DNA of 64,000 nucleotides from Roseinatronobacter sp. S2 (GCF_029581395.1 NZ_CP121113.1:2786001-2850000); one strand, 5' to 3'; shown: positions 27,814-37,826, counted from the first letter of the stretch. The notes: generated from the sequence alone by a model not told the origin. A program made the numbers and translations.

Positions 27814-29154
27814 TCATGAGCTTCCTCCCTCTAGCAATATCAAGTCAGGTGCCAATTGGGTGACCTTGTAAGACCCCATTGGAAATGCATCCACCAAATA
27901 GGATTCCAATTCGGCGGCATGGAAACCATCCTGCAATTTACGCGCGCGCAGGGGATCAACAACCTGACGCGTCCGAAAGGTATTCGAGTTAATAATCCGT
28001 CGCCTAATGGCTTTCAGTTTAGCAGAAAACCTTTTCCTCAAACGAATTTGAACCGGCAGCGTTGGAACTATTCCCAGTGAATCGACTTCGTCAAATATTC
28101 GCTCAGACGACAACTTTTCACCCATTTCGAGTTTATAGGCCGGGATTGCGATGTCACGCATTGACGCAGATGGGTCTGCCCAATGTGTCAAAATTTCTGA
28201 CAAAGCACCCAACTTAGCAGAAACCTCATAGGGCAGAATACCAGTCTCCGGTGATGTATTCTCTGGTGCCCAGAAAAAAGCAGGTTTTCCACCAACGCGC
28301 GCCTGAACGGCCGTAGTGCACCCACGATGCACAAGCATACGACAGGCCTGTAACCAGCCAGATACTTCATTTTCGTAAACAACTGATACCCGCCGCATAC
28401 CGTTCAAGCGCTGATCCCAAACTTCTCTGTCCTCAGCGGGGTGGGGCCTTACAATCAACGGAGGCGCATCGGGCAAAGCATCATAGCTGCGCAGCTCGTC
28501 ACAAAACCGATCGAAATCAGCCAATGTGCTGTCTACGCCGGAAATATAAGAGGATACATACGCGTCGGGAAACCCAATCTTTTTGATGTGGGCGATCTCA
28601 TGATTTGCGCGAGCTCTAGATAATACCCCAAAATCTGATGTGAAGAGCACAAATTCTCCAAACCTTTGATTGTAGCTCTCTGCCTGACGACGAAACATGT
28701 GCCTCATCTCGGGCCGCCACGTATCGACTTTGGGCCACCCGGTCACACTGACCTTAGATGCAGCTTCCGGACATGCCCGGACGACGGCATCGGCCACATA
28801 GCGCGAAATCGTGAAGAACTTGTCCACCCGATCCATGCCTTTGACGCGCTGCTCAAGACGCTCGTTGAGGTACCTTGCAGCCACCCCTATTTCCTCATCT
28901 AGTACGCAAAAGGTATCAACCTTCTCCAACAAACTAGGTGTATCGGCCTTCTGGCGTATTCCCTTGTAAAAGTAGACTCCCCCCCTTTCCGGCTTGGACA
29001 AGACAGCTTTATTCACCGGGCCTTTGGCACCCAAGTAGACACGGTATCCTTTGTCCGCGAAGAACGCCCCCAGAAGGGCGCGCGACACGAATTCCCGCGG
29101 CTTTATTTCAATCGGGAAGAAAATCTCTTTTTTCCGGTCCGGGTGACGACGCAT
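27814..29154 (-). CDS. Surface carbohydrate biosynthesis protein
   Basis: The 446-residue protein begins with FFPIEIKPREFVSRALLGAFFADKGY, written here in two parts: FFPIEIKPREFVSRALL and then GAFFADKGYRVYLG. This N-terminal pattern is shared by 'surface carbohydrate biosynthesis' proteins in polysaccharide clusters. The middle region (PPLIVRPHPAED, RGCTTAVQARVGGKPAFFW) resembles the CDP-glycerol/capsule transferase GT-B fold. The start at 29154 follows AGGAG. Its biochemical role is not established. It heads the minus-strand group and is divergent from the gene at 29359. Confidence 0.7.
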   Translation of the reverse strand: MRRHPDRKKEIFFPIEIKPREFVSRALLGAFFADKGYRVYLGAKGPVNKAVLSKPERGGVYFYKGIRQKADTPSLLEKVDTFCVLDEEIGVAARYLNERLEQRVKGMDRVDKFFTISRYVADAVVRACPEAASKVSVTGWPKVDTWRPEMRHMFRRQAESYNQRFGEFVLFTSDFGVLSRARANHEIAHIKKIGFPDAYVSSYISGVDSTLADFDRFCDELRSYDALPDAPPLIVRPHPAEDREVWDQRLNGMRRVSVVYENEVSGWLQACRMLVHRGCTTAVQARVGGKPAFFWAPENTSPETGILPYEVSAKLGALSEILTHWADPSASMRDIAIPAYKLEMGEKLSSERIFDEVDSLGIVPTLPVQIRLRKRFSAKLKAIRRRIINSNTFRTRQVVDPLRARKLQDGFHAAELESYLVDAFPMGSYKVTQLAPDLILLEGGSS

Positions 29155-29358
29155 GTGAGGAGCACTCCTGAGTACGACATTACCCGAGCGGTATGCCAAC
29201 CGCCGTCAAAATCACCTGATTTAATGGTAGGGTCAAGCACGGCGGGCACACTTGCCGCGAAGTTCATAGACTGTGCGACGATTCTGCAAGGGATAGCGTG
29301 ACGGCGCTGTCTTGGCGCGATAATACACGCAAAGAGCGTGGCAGGAATTGGTAGTCAG

Positions 29359-30462
29359 ATGATACCGAAGTGGAAGATCATACGCGAAGCACAGCGCGTT
29401 CGGGAGCAGTTCAAAGCATTCCTGATGAAGCCGATCTACTGGCAGCAGCAGCGCAGTTTTGACCGGCAGCGGCACGCGCGCATTGCGGTGCAGAACGGCG
29501 AGCTTCCACTGGGTAACAACGTCGTCGTGTTGCTCGTCTACCAACCCAAGGGGCTTTCGGCTTCCACCTTTCATACGCTGATGCACCTTAAATCCGAGGG
29601 GTTCTCGGCCTTTGTGGTGCTGAACTCTCCCGTCAGCGATGCTGATTATGAGCGGCTGAAGGCGAATAGCGCCCTGATCATGAAGCGACCGAACTTCGGG
29701 TATGATTTTGGGGGCTATCGGGATGCGATCCAGCACCTGACGGCGCAGCCCTATGCACTGAACAGCATCACCTGCATCAATGACAGCATCTGGTTTCCGG
29801 TGTTTCCGGAGTGTGACCACCTCCCCCGAATGCTGAACATTAAGGGCGAGTTGGTGGGATATTCCTTCGCGAAGTCCCACCCCAAGCGCCAGAATGCGCA
29901 TGTGCAAAGCTACTTCTTCATGTTCAAGGGCGGCGACTTCCTGAAATCCGCTGAATTTCAATGCTACTGGTCCAATATGAAAGTGTCGAACAGCCGCTAC
30001 ATGACCATCCGCAGCAGCGAAATGAAGATGACCCGTTATTTTGAAAGCAGGAATTTCACGATTGGCTGGCTCTTCTCGGCCGATGATATGAAGGCATATT
30101 ATCAAAGCTGCGCGGATCAGGATGTTGTCGCAGCGGTAACCTACCTTAATGCCATCGGGCACCACAGTGCGGCGCTGTTCAAGGATATGCCTGCTGAGGA
30201 CGTCGCCACACTCAGGAAGACACTGATCGCAGGGTTGGACTCCGGCAAGCTAAGCCGGAACGTGATTGGCAGTGAACCCGGCATGCTGTTTCGCGGCATC
30301 CAGTTCGCCGCCATGAAAAAGAGCAAGAGTTACAATTATCAGATGCAGCGCAAGATTTCTGCAGATGACGGCCTCTGCGACCGTTTTGAGCCATCCGTTG
30401 CGAGTGAAGTTAAGGCTATGGCCGACGATTTCTCACCTGATGTGAAAGTCACGGGCAACTGA
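29359..30462 (+). CDS. Rhamnan-synthesis protein F (RgpF) family protein
   Basis: The 367-residue protein has the motifs of the RgpF family: NFGYDFGGYRDAI (near residue 115) and CINDSIWFPVFP. RgpF proteins take part in rhamnose-containing polysaccharide assembly and look like glycosyltransferases. It is shorter than multi-domain relatives and consists of this domain alone. The ATG at 29359 was chosen; an upstream GTG at 29338 is possible. It is the only plus-strand gene in this part of the island, transcribed away from the surface-carbohydrate gene. Confidence 0.8.
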   Translation: MIPKWKIIREAQRVREQFKAFLMKPIYWQQQRSFDRQRHARIAVQNGELPLGNNVVVLLVYQPKGLSASTFHTLMHLKSEGFSAFVVLNSPVSDADYERLKANSALIMKRPNFGYDFGGYRDAIQHLTAQPYALNSITCINDSIWFPVFPECDHLPRMLNIKGELVGYSFAKSHPKRQNAHVQSYFFMFKGGDFLKSAEFQCYWSNMKVSNSRYMTIRSSEMKMTRYFESRNFTIGWLFSADDMKAYYQSCADQDVVAAVTYLNAIGHHSAALFKDMPAEDVATLRKTLIAGLDSGKLSRNVIGSEPGMLFRGIQFAAMKKSKSYNYQMQRKISADDGLCDRFEPSVASEVKAMADDFSPDVKVTGN

Positions 30463-30486
30463 GGCAACCCACCAAAGCCACCCGCA

Positions 30487-31284
30487 TCATTTGCCGGTCT
30501 TGGACCTGCCGCCTTTCAGCATCGGTCGGACGTATCGTTTCTCAACACTCTTAAGCGCGTGCTTGAGCTTCTGCCCTATGCTGGCTGACGATCCGTATTC
30601 AAAATACCGCTCCGGCTTCTGGGTGCTTGTTGGCCAGTAGAAATGATCCCCCTTATGGTTGTCACCAGTCAGGATGTTCAGATTCTCACGCGGCATGGAC
30701 GCAAGCGCCAGAACCAATGACAGCTGGTCGCGTCTGGAATACCGCAGGACATGCGCGAACCATATTTCCATCGCGTCAATACACTCGACCGCATTGTGCC
30801 GACGCGCCAGTATCCCGCCCCAGACAGGTCGCTGTTGCAGGACATTCGGGAAATGGGATTCATACATTTTCTGCAGTTCTTTCACGCGCCCCGGATCATC
30901 CAGATTGAGATCAAGGACAGATCGGAACTCCGCGGCAACACTGTCGCGAAATGAATGATGAAATCCGCCGAATACCACCCTCTCATCGCGCATCAACTGG
31001 TCCCAAATCAGATTCGGGTCATCAGTCAACTGCACTCTCGTGTCGATATACAGCGACCGGTCATAATCTCGCAGGTAGCGGTGCGGCCGGATCTTGTGCT
31101 CTCGGGAACTTCGAATAAGGTCTGAGGGGAACAGCGGTGATATCGCCTTCAATGTCCAGCCATTGCTTTCCAGATTCGGATTGTCAGTGAAGCAGATGTA
31201 ATCGACGCCAGCGGCTGGAACTGTATCAGGCAGCGCGAAGCCGTCACCAACAAGGACAGTATACACAACTAGCTTGTCGTTCAT
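30487..31284 (-). CDS. DUF616-type glycosyltransferase domain protein
   Basis: The 265-residue protein starts MNDKLVVYTVLVGDGFALP and continues with DYICFTDNPNLESNGWTL and RPHRYLRDYDRSLYIDTRVQL. This is the pattern of DUF616 proteins, now considered glycosyltransferases; the YIDTRVQL segment stands where the DxD motif lies. The start at 31284 follows AGGATG with an eight-base spacer; a longer frame extends 70 codons upstream but lacks homology-like features. It is convergent with the RgpF-like gene. Confidence 0.7.
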   Translation of the reverse strand: MNDKLVVYTVLVGDGFALPDTVPAAGVDYICFTDNPNLESNGWTLKAISPLFPSDLIRSSREHKIRPHRYLRDYDRSLYIDTRVQLTDDPNLIWDQLMRDERVVFGGFHHSFRDSVAAEFRSVLDLNLDDPGRVKELQKMYESHFPNVLQQRPVWGGILARRHNAVECIDAMEIWFAHVLRYSRRDQLSLVLALASMPRENLNILTGDNHKGDHFYWPTSTQKPERYFEYGSSASIGQKLKHALKSVEKRYVRPMLKGGRSKTGK

Positions 31285-31742
31285 CGGATACATCCTGTTG
31301 CGCCACATCACGGTCGGACCAACACCCGAGCCTATTCCAAAACATTGCTTACAGACGTTTCCCTCAAATTGCACGCCCTCACGGTTCTCAAGGTCCGTTC
31401 TGCAATGACGCTTTGCTTTCAGAAAGGGGAAGCAAACTCGAAGCGTGCAGATCACCACAGATACGATACGCTCCACTCTCGGGCGCTGCCCCACGCGCAG
31501 GCGCCAGCCAGATCGAAAAAACCTTGATCTGTGTGTCTAGTCAGGCGAACGTAAAAACTAGGTCCACGCCACTTACGATATGTCGGTTGAGCTCGGCACA
31601 CGCAGGAAGTTCCAAACAGCAGGTGGCGACGGACAGTTTCGGCAGATCGCTTGATCTGATGGAAAATCCAGACGACTCAGCCAACCGGTTCGATCTCTAG
31701 GGGTAGTGCCGACCAAGTCCGCTAGTATATGGAGAAAATCAC
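31285..31742. other. Gap between the DUF616 gene and the metallopeptidase gene
   Basis: These 458 bases hold no convincing gene. Short open frames on both strands lack ribosome sites and family features. The region should carry the divergent promoters, but I cannot place them. It marks the right end of the glycan island. Confidence 0.4.
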
Positions 31743-32540
31743 ATGCGATTGTTTCTTTTTGCTCTATTCTCGCTATTGTTGACCGCACCAATTTCTGCCC
31801 AGAATATTAGGATCACGCTTGATCCGGAACTGCCTGCTGAAATCCAGCAGACAATGCAAGAACTTAGCGAACGCGCAATTACACAGTATCAGCGAACGTT
31901 CGGGTTTGATTTCCCACATGGGCTTGAAATCGTGGTGTCAGCGAGCGCCGACTTTCTTGCACGCGATTACACACAACACCTGGGAGGAAGTCTGGCAAGC
32001 AAAAGGCGCGCATTCCAGGAATGGATCTATGCTGAAGCGACATTCAGCAGAGTATATGTCAACACATCGCATCAGGCGTTTCACACCCCCAGCAGCCCGG
32101 GGGTGAATTTCCACCGCGAAGCAATGCTGTTGCATGAACTGTTCCACGTCCTTCAGTATCAGCTTTCAGGCAGTGTTGGTCGGAATTGCTGCCCAGAAAG
32201 CGCCACGCCGCGCGTCGGACCTGTGTGGATGCTTGAAGGCGGCGCAAATTACGCGCAACAGCATATTTCAGGCCAATTGAGCGGATACCTGTCGTGGGCG
32301 CGCCAGAATGCAGCAGCGCCCAGCAGTCAACTGTTGCGCAGTATAGAAGGACGCCGTGGCATAAATCAGGCCCGTATGGGATATGACAGTGGCGCAATCG
32401 CAATCGACCTGCTGGTCGGACGGGCGGGCGTTGAACGCCTCGTCGCATTCTATTCGGCCATCGGTGCGACACAGGACTGGCGCGCGGCGTTCAGCGAAAC
32501 TTTCGGAATGACCATCGATCAGTTCTACGAAAGTCTCTGA
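31743..32540 (+). CDS. Secreted HExxH zinc metallopeptidase-like protein
   Basis: The 265-residue protein has a signal peptide (residues 1-19, cut after PISA). The gluzincin motif HELFH is at 131-135, with a third ligand candidate E165 in WMLEGGANY, the layout of peptidase MA-type enzymes. The fold is supported, but the substrate is unknown. A cysteine pair (NCCPES, about 148-153) may form a disulfide, in keeping with export. GGAG lies ten bases before the ATG. Confidence 0.75.
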   Translation: MRLFLFALFSLLLTAPISAQNIRITLDPELPAEIQQTMQELSERAITQYQRTFGFDFPHGLEIVVSASADFLARDYTQHLGGSLASKRRAFQEWIYAEATFSRVYVNTSHQAFHTPSSPGVNFHREAMLLHELFHVLQYQLSGSVGRNCCPESATPRVGPVWMLEGGANYAQQHISGQLSGYLSWARQNAAAPSSQLLRSIEGRRGINQARMGYDSGAIAIDLLVGRAGVERLVAFYSAIGATQDWRAAFSETFGMTIDQFYESL

Positions 32541-32931
32541 ATGCAGGCTTAAGGCTCGGATCGGCGGAGGCGCAGAGGGACATTTTTCGCCCTAAGGGAC
32601 GTCCCTAAGTGCCCCCGCTTGCCAACCTGAACCAACGGTTGTCATCGCACAAATCGTTGGTGAAATTCAGGGCCAAAACGGCTTGCAAAACCCCTGCAAC
32701 CCCTTGATTTCTTTAGCGCGCATTCAAGGCCAGTTTGCGAATTAAATTTGGCGTTTCAAAGTCGTCTAGGGAAATCATAATCCGCAAACCGGGTGGGGCA
32801 CAGCTCGGGTGACGTGGCGGTTCGAAATGTGCGGCATACACGACCCGCGCCTATGGCGTGCTCAAACACGGCGCGCGGTCACTGCCGACAGTATCTCTTT
32901 ACTGTCGGCAGAAATGGGTGAACTACCCTTG
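32541..32931. other. Gap with a 12-bp hairpin downstream of tctC
   Basis: This gap of about 390 bases lies between two convergent genes. A perfect 12-bp stem, CTGCCGACAGTA (32882-32893) with TACTGTCGGCAG (32900-32911), stands 20 bases beyond the tctC stop and probably ends that operon on the minus strand, although no T run follows. A 12-bp palindrome agggacgtccct lies near 32600. Nothing else is recognised. Confidence 0.5.
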
Positions 32932-33858
32932 TCAGTCAGCCATCACTTCTTCTGTTGCTGCACGAATGCGGCGGACATTGGCTTCCATTTCCTCTTGTCC
33001 GATGAACACAACCGGAAAGAAGGTGTTGCCTTCGGTGATATCCTTGAAAGACTGGCTTTCGCTGGCATACTCTGCGGCTTCCAACAGGCGCGCCTTCACA
33101 TTTTCCGGAACACCCTGAGGCACGATGATGGTGCGGTAATCCTCGATCGAGTAATCATAGCCCAGTTCCATCAGCGTTGGCGTGTCGGGGTAGAACGGGC
33201 TGCGCTCGGCCGACATGAAGGCCGCCACAACCATTTCACCGGTGGGGGTATATTGCGCATGCGTGCCGCCTGAATAGGCGAAATCAACCTCACGGCCCAG
33301 CACCAGCGGGGCCATGCCGCCACCGCCGCCTGTGGGCACGATGGCCAGATCAAGCCCTTCTTCTTCGGCAATCGCGCGAATGATGGCCTCGTCCAGCGGC
33401 GTTTGCTGGGCATAGGTCATCTGGTTTTCCTTGCCATGGGCAATAATCTCGTCAAACGTGCTGAACGGTTGTTCAGCCGACGTCACAATGGCATTTTGGC
33501 CAAGTGCCACAGCGGCCAGATACTCGAAATCGTCAATCTCGTACTCCACCGGCGTGATGATCGGGGTGAAGGTCAGCGCAGTGGTGCCGCCAAACAGGAA
33601 GGTATTGCCATCGGCCTCGGTGTTTTTCAGGCGGGTAAAGGCCACGGCGGAACCGCCACCGGGCTGGTTGACCACATTGACAGGCTGGCCAAGGTATTCT
33701 TCCATGACGTTCGCCAGAACACGGCCCTGAATGTCGGTCGAGCCACCGGGCGCGAAGCCGATCACCATGGTCAGCGGGCGGGTCGGCCAGTCATCGGCCA
33801 TTGCCATCGGCGCGGTCATCATGGTTGCGCCCAGAATGGCTGCAAATGTCTTTTTCAT
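32932..33858 (-). CDS. tctC: Tripartite tricarboxylate transporter substrate-binding protein (TctC family)
   Basis: The 308-residue periplasmic protein has a signal peptide (residues 1-21, before DDWPTRP). TctC-family motifs follow: MVIGFAPGGSTDIQGRVLA, VNVVNQPGGGSAVA and FAYSGGTHAQYTP. TctC proteins bind carboxylates and deliver them to TctAB. The ligand is not predictable from sequence. It is last in the operon tctB-tctA-tctC, after a 138-base gap that may hold an internal processing site or a second promoter, as binding proteins are usually made in excess. Confidence 0.92.
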   Translation of the reverse strand: MKKTFAAILGATMMTAPMAMADDWPTRPLTMVIGFAPGGSTDIQGRVLANVMEEYLGQPVNVVNQPGGGSAVAFTRLKNTEADGNTFLFGGTTALTFTPIITPVEYEIDDFEYLAAVALGQNAIVTSAEQPFSTFDEIIAHGKENQMTYAQQTPLDEAIIRAIAEEEGLDLAIVPTGGGGGMAPLVLGREVDFAYSGGTHAQYTPTGEMVVAAFMSAERSPFYPDTPTLMELGYDYSIEDYRTIIVPQGVPENVKARLLEAAEYASESQSFKDITEGNTFFPVVFIGQEEMEANVRRIRAATEEVMAD

Positions 33859-33996
33859 CTTGGTCTACTCCTGTTGGTCATGCGTCTTCTGGGTGCCGGC
33901 CCTATTGAATTCAGAACTCGGCGATTGATTTGTTGCGATCACGAAGACAGGTTTGTGCAACAAATTTCGGGAACCATTCGCATCTTGTGCGCCCTG

Positions 33997-35514
33997 TTAT
34001 TCAGAGGTCGGGGCGCCGGCTGCGGCCTTGTCTGTGCGAAAGGTGCGGATGATCAGCGTGACAAGGGCCAGCACCGTGCAGGCGATAAAGAACATCGCAA
34101 TCGGGCGGCCCAGCAGGATTTCCCAGTTTCCGCGCGACAGAATGATGCTTTGGCGCAGGTTCAGCTCCAGCATGGGCGTGATGATAAAGGCCACAAGGAA
34201 AGTCACGAAACTGTAGTCATATTTCTTCATCAGATACCCCAGAAGCGCAAACCCCATCAGGATGATCAACCCGAATGTGCCATAGCCTTGCAACATCATA
34301 CCGGCCAGACAGAAGAAGATGACGACCGGAATAACAACATGCGGGGGCACGCGGGTTATCTGCGCAAAGAACATCAACCCGAACCAGCCCAGTGCCAGCA
34401 TAATGACCGATGCAAGGATCATGCCTGCAAAAATGGAATACAGCAGTTCAGGGTTATCGCGCAGCAGCAGCGGACCGACGGTGATGCCATGTATCGCGAA
34501 TGCCCCGATCAGCAGCGCCGCAGAAACATTGCCGGGAATACCCAAACCAAATAGCGGGATCAGCGCGGCGGGAATAACGGCATTATCTGCCGATTCCGCA
34601 GCGGCAATGCCCTTGGGTTCACCCTTGCCAAACCGCTCGGGTTCTTTTGCGGCTTTTTGCGCCATCCCGTAGGACATGAATGACCCCACCGATGGCCCCA
34701 AACCCGGCAGGGCACCGACAAAGGTGCCCACGCCCGTCCCGCGCAGGATGGTTGGCAGAATGCGCCGGAATATCGGCCATGTCATACGGTCGCTGTCATC
34801 CTTTTTCAGCGCGACCGACATTGTGCCCCGCTCATAGCGCAGCTTTTCGGATTGCACGAACATTTCCGACAAGGCCAGCGTGCCAATGGCCACGGCAATC
34901 AACGGCATGCCATCCATCAGTTCTGTGTAGCCAAAGGTCAGGCGCGGCAGGCCGGTCTGGTTATCCAGCCCGACAGTGCCAAGCAAAATACCCAAGCCCC
35001 CCGCGGCAAGCCCCTTGAAAATATTGCCCCCCGACAGCCCCGCGATAAAGACCAGCGCGAAGGCCAGAATTGCAGCCATTTCATAGGGGCCGAACATAAG
35101 GGCCACGCGCGCGAAGGGAATTGCCACAAAGATCAGGATAATTGTGGCCAGAATATCGCCCATGACCGACGCAATCAGACCAATTTGCAGCGCCGTTTTG
35201 GGCTTGCCTTGTTTCGCCATCGGGTAGCCGTCCAGCGCAGTGGCGGCAGAAGATGCCTCGCCCGGGGCGTTCAGCAAGATGGCCGAAACCGCGCTGCCCG
35301 CAGCCGTGCCCTTGGACAGCCCGATCAGAAAGGAAATCGCGATATAGGGCGACATGTAGAATGTCATGGGAATGGCGATGGATATTGCCACAGACCGCGA
35401 CAGGCCGGGAATCACACCCACCACATAGCCCAGAAGCACACCGCCCCCGATGCCGATGAAGGATGCAAGCGTTAACGCTTCGGCGGCGGCGGCACCTACT
35501 GCTGAAAAATCCAT
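33997..35514 (-). CDS. tctA: Tripartite tricarboxylate transporter large permease (TctA family)
   Basis: The 505-residue protein is the main permease of the transporter, with about 11-12 membrane segments. The TctA signatures VIPGLSRSVAISIAIPMTF and GLGPSVGSFMSYG are both present. The first TctA motif normally reads GxxPGLG and here reads IPGLS. It starts three bases after the tctB stop, so the two membrane subunits are made together. Confidence 0.93.
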   Translation of the reverse strand: MDFSAVGAAAAEALTLASFIGIGGGVLLGYVVGVIPGLSRSVAISIAIPMTFYMSPYIAISFLIGLSKGTAAGSAVSAILLNAPGEASSAATALDGYPMAKQGKPKTALQIGLIASVMGDILATIILIFVAIPFARVALMFGPYEMAAILAFALVFIAGLSGGNIFKGLAAGGLGILLGTVGLDNQTGLPRLTFGYTELMDGMPLIAVAIGTLALSEMFVQSEKLRYERGTMSVALKKDDSDRMTWPIFRRILPTILRGTGVGTFVGALPGLGPSVGSFMSYGMAQKAAKEPERFGKGEPKGIAAAESADNAVIPAALIPLFGLGIPGNVSAALLIGAFAIHGITVGPLLLRDNPELLYSIFAGMILASVIMLALGWFGLMFFAQITRVPPHVVIPVVIFFCLAGMMLQGYGTFGLIILMGFALLGYLMKKYDYSFVTFLVAFIITPMLELNLRQSIILSRGNWEILLGRPIAMFFIACTVLALVTLIIRTFRTDKAAAGAPTSE

Positions 35515-35517
35515 GTG

Positions 35518-35970
35518 CTATACCACCCCGACACGCATCATATACACCGACAGAACATACAGCAGCGCGACAGGAACCACAGAACAGCCAAGGATCATGT
35601 ACCAGCGCCGCTCGCCCAGCAATATAAGCATGCCCGCAATCAGGAACGCGCCAAACCATGTGATCTTGATGAAAGACATGAACCAGATGGCAACCGCGAC
35701 ATATGCAAACGGCCATGCAGCCCATCCCACGGCCGCCCAGTTGAATTCCGTTGTGACGAATGTGATGCGCTCGCGCAGTATCTGAACCAGCCCCTTGACG
35801 GCAACGATGCCGCCACAAACCAGCATCAGCCACGCCCCGATGCCCGGCACAAGTTCGGGCGGCATTTGCGCGAAAGGGTTAGACCCGGCGTAATTAGGTA
35901 TCATCCAAAGCAAAGCCAGCAGCCCGAACCCGGCCACGGCGAGCCCGGACCAGAAATCTGATCTCGGCAT
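35518..35970 (-). CDS. tctB: Tripartite tricarboxylate transporter small permease (TctB family)
   Basis: The 150-residue protein has four predicted membrane segments and the typical TctB start, SDFWSGLAVAGFGLLAL. The start at 35970 follows AGGGAAG; a GTG six codons earlier is less likely. It is the first gene of the operon. No sensor-kinase pair (TctDE) lies nearby; the upstream 214 bases before mrp hold nothing recognised. Confidence 0.85.
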   Translation of the reverse strand: MPRSDFWSGLAVAGFGLLALLWMIPNYAGSNPFAQMPPELVPGIGAWLMLVCGGIVAVKGLVQILRERITFVTTEFNWAAVGWAAWPFAYVAVAIWFMSFIKITWFGAFLIAGMLILLGERRWYMILGCSVVPVALLYVLSVYMMRVGVV

Positions 35971-36184
35971 ATAATTCTTCCCTGTCACTTACGACTATAT
36001 TTGTCGCTTATAGACAAACTGTTGCACAGGAATCGTCGGGCTGGCAACCCACATGCCGGAAAAAACACGCGCAGCATGCCCGCGCCAGTATCGAACGGCA
36101 GGGCCAGAAGGATGCAATATACAGGTTTTGAACAGCGTTTCCAGCCGGATGCGCAGCACGCACGCGCCTTATGCCCCCAAGCGG

Positions 36185-37255
36185 CTAGATCACCTCGATC
36201 AGGCGCTTGGCCATGCGTTCATAGGCGCGCGCAACGGGACTGTCGGTTGCGGCAACCGGAATTCCGCCGTCGCCCGCCAAGCGCACCTCGACACTCAGCG
36301 GCAATTCCCCAAGGAACGCCAGACCCTGCTTCTCGGCCTCGACACGGACACCGCCTTCGCCAAAAATATGGTCTTCATGACCACAATTCGGGCAGATATA
36401 GGTCGACATGTTCTCAACCAGACCCAGAATAGGGGTCTTGAGGGTCTGGAAAGCGCGCAGCGCCTTGCGCGCGTCCAGCAGTGCCACATCTTGCGGCGTC
36501 GATACGACGATTGCGCCACGCACATCGAATTTCTGGCATAGTGTCAAATGAATGTCGCCTGTGCCCGGCGGCATGTCGACGATCAGCACATCCAGCTCGC
36601 CCCATTCCACCTGCGTCAGAAGTTGCTGCAACGCGCCCATCAGCATCGGGCCGCGCCAGATCACGGCATCATCGGCCTTCAGCATCAGCCCGATAGAAAT
36701 CATCGTAACACCATGCGCCTGAAGCGGGATGATCTTCTTGCCATCGGGCGATGCGGGCCTGCGGTCCACGCCCATCATCTTGGGTTGGCTGGGCCCATAT
36801 ATATCGGCGTCCAGCAGGCCGACACGCAGCCCCTGCCGCGCCAGCGCCACGGCCAGATTAGACGCCACTGTGGATTTGCCGACGCCGCCCTTGCCGGACC
36901 CAACAGCCACAATATGGCGCACACCCGGCACGCTTTGTTTGTCCCCCTGGGGACGCGCGTGCCCGCCGATCTTCAATGAAGGTGCATCCCCTTTCGGTTT
37001 GGGCGCAGGGCCATGCGCGGTCAGCGCCGCTGAAACCCGTGTTACCCCGTCCAGTGCCTTGATGGCAGCTTCGGCGGCCTGCCGGACAGGGGCAAGGCGT
37101 TGGGCAACATCTGCGCTTTCGGCTTCCAATACGAAACGGACTGCCCCCCCCTCGACCACCAGGGCGCGCACCAGATCGCGCGACACCAGATCGCCACCTT
37201 CCGGCAGGGTAATCTGTTTCAGGGCCTCAAGGACCGTTTCGCGCGTCACACTCAT
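36185..37255 (-). CDS. Mrp/ApbC-type iron-sulfur cluster carrier ATPase
   Basis: The 356-residue protein has an N-terminal MIP18/DUF59 domain (about residues 1-80) and a P-loop ATPase domain starting at GSGKGGVGKST (about 118-128). The C-terminal CPNCG binds the Fe-S cluster between two subunits. Proteins of this group carry Fe-S clusters to apo-targets. The middle linker (GPAPKPKGDAP) is rich in proline. It is divergent from the HIT gene. Confidence 0.92.
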   Translation of the reverse strand: MSVTRETVLEALKQITLPEGGDLVSRDLVRALVVEGGAVRFVLEAESADVAQRLAPVRQAAEAAIKALDGVTRVSAALTAHGPAPKPKGDAPSLKIGGHARPQGDKQSVPGVRHIVAVGSGKGGVGKSTVASNLAVALARQGLRVGLLDADIYGPSQPKMMGVDRRPASPDGKKIIPLQAHGVTMISIGLMLKADDAVIWRGPMLMGALQQLLTQVEWGELDVLIVDMPPGTGDIHLTLCQKFDVRGAIVVSTPQDVALLDARKALRAFQTLKTPILGLVENMSTYICPNCGHEDHIFGEGGVRVEAEKQGLAFLGELPLSVEVRLAGDGGIPVAATDSPVARAYERMAKRLIEVI

Positions 37256-37391
37256 GATAAATTCCCTCCGGTTTCATGCGGACAGATGGGCTTTTCAACT
37301 GGCATCGGCAAGGCCCACGGGTCGGCTAACAAATTGTCTTGCGCCTTGTTCCATGCAAAAATGCCATATTCAACAACCCGGGAGGGGCCAG

Positions 37392-37826
37392 ATGCAACAT
37401 GACTGCCTGTTTTGCAAAATCGCATCCGGTGCCCTGCCCGCGCATAAAATATATGAAGATGACCATATCCTTGCGTTTCTGGATCTGCATCCCATCCGTG
37501 CGGGCCACAGTCTGGTGATTCCCAAAGCGCACTATGTCTGGTTCGAAGATTTGCCCGAAAAACTGGCAACACGCATCACGACCTGCGCCCAGAAAATCGC
37601 GCGCGCCCAAAAAATAATCTATCAGGTCCCGCGGGTTTCAATGTTTTTTACAGGAATTCACGTTCCACATGCGCATGCGCATGTCGTTCCCATGCATCAT
37701 GTGCACGACGTGACATCTGCGGCCTACTTGCATGACGGCATAGAAGCGTTCAGCACGCCCCCACAAGCAGACGCGCAGGAACTTTCTGATATCGCTACCA
37801 TTTTTTCCAATCACATGATCGATTAA
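37392..37826 (+). CDS. HIT-family nucleotide-binding protein
   Basis: The 144-residue protein has the histidine triad HAHAHVV at residues 93-99 and the N-terminal CLFCKIASG with CxxC. HIT proteins hydrolyse nucleoside monophosphate derivatives such as AMP-lysine. GGAGG lies seven bases before the ATG at 37392. It is followed by the stress-type ccaF1 locus, with no evidence of a shared transcript. Confidence 0.88.
   Translation: MQHDCLFCKIASGALPAHKIYEDDHILAFLDLHPIRAGHSLVIPKAHYVWFEDLPEKLATRITTCAQKIARAQKIIYQVPRVSMFFTGIHVPHAHAHVVPMHHVHDVTSAAYLHDGIEAFSTPPQADAQELSDIATIFSNHMID

Noticed and set aside
31413..31700. Short open frames in the gap before the metallopeptidase gene
   Set aside because: No ribosome site, no conserved motif, frames on both strands of similar length.
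33403..34554. Open frame of 383 codons opposite tctC and tctA
   Set aside because: It crosses the gap between two firmly assigned genes on the other strand and has shadow-frame composition.
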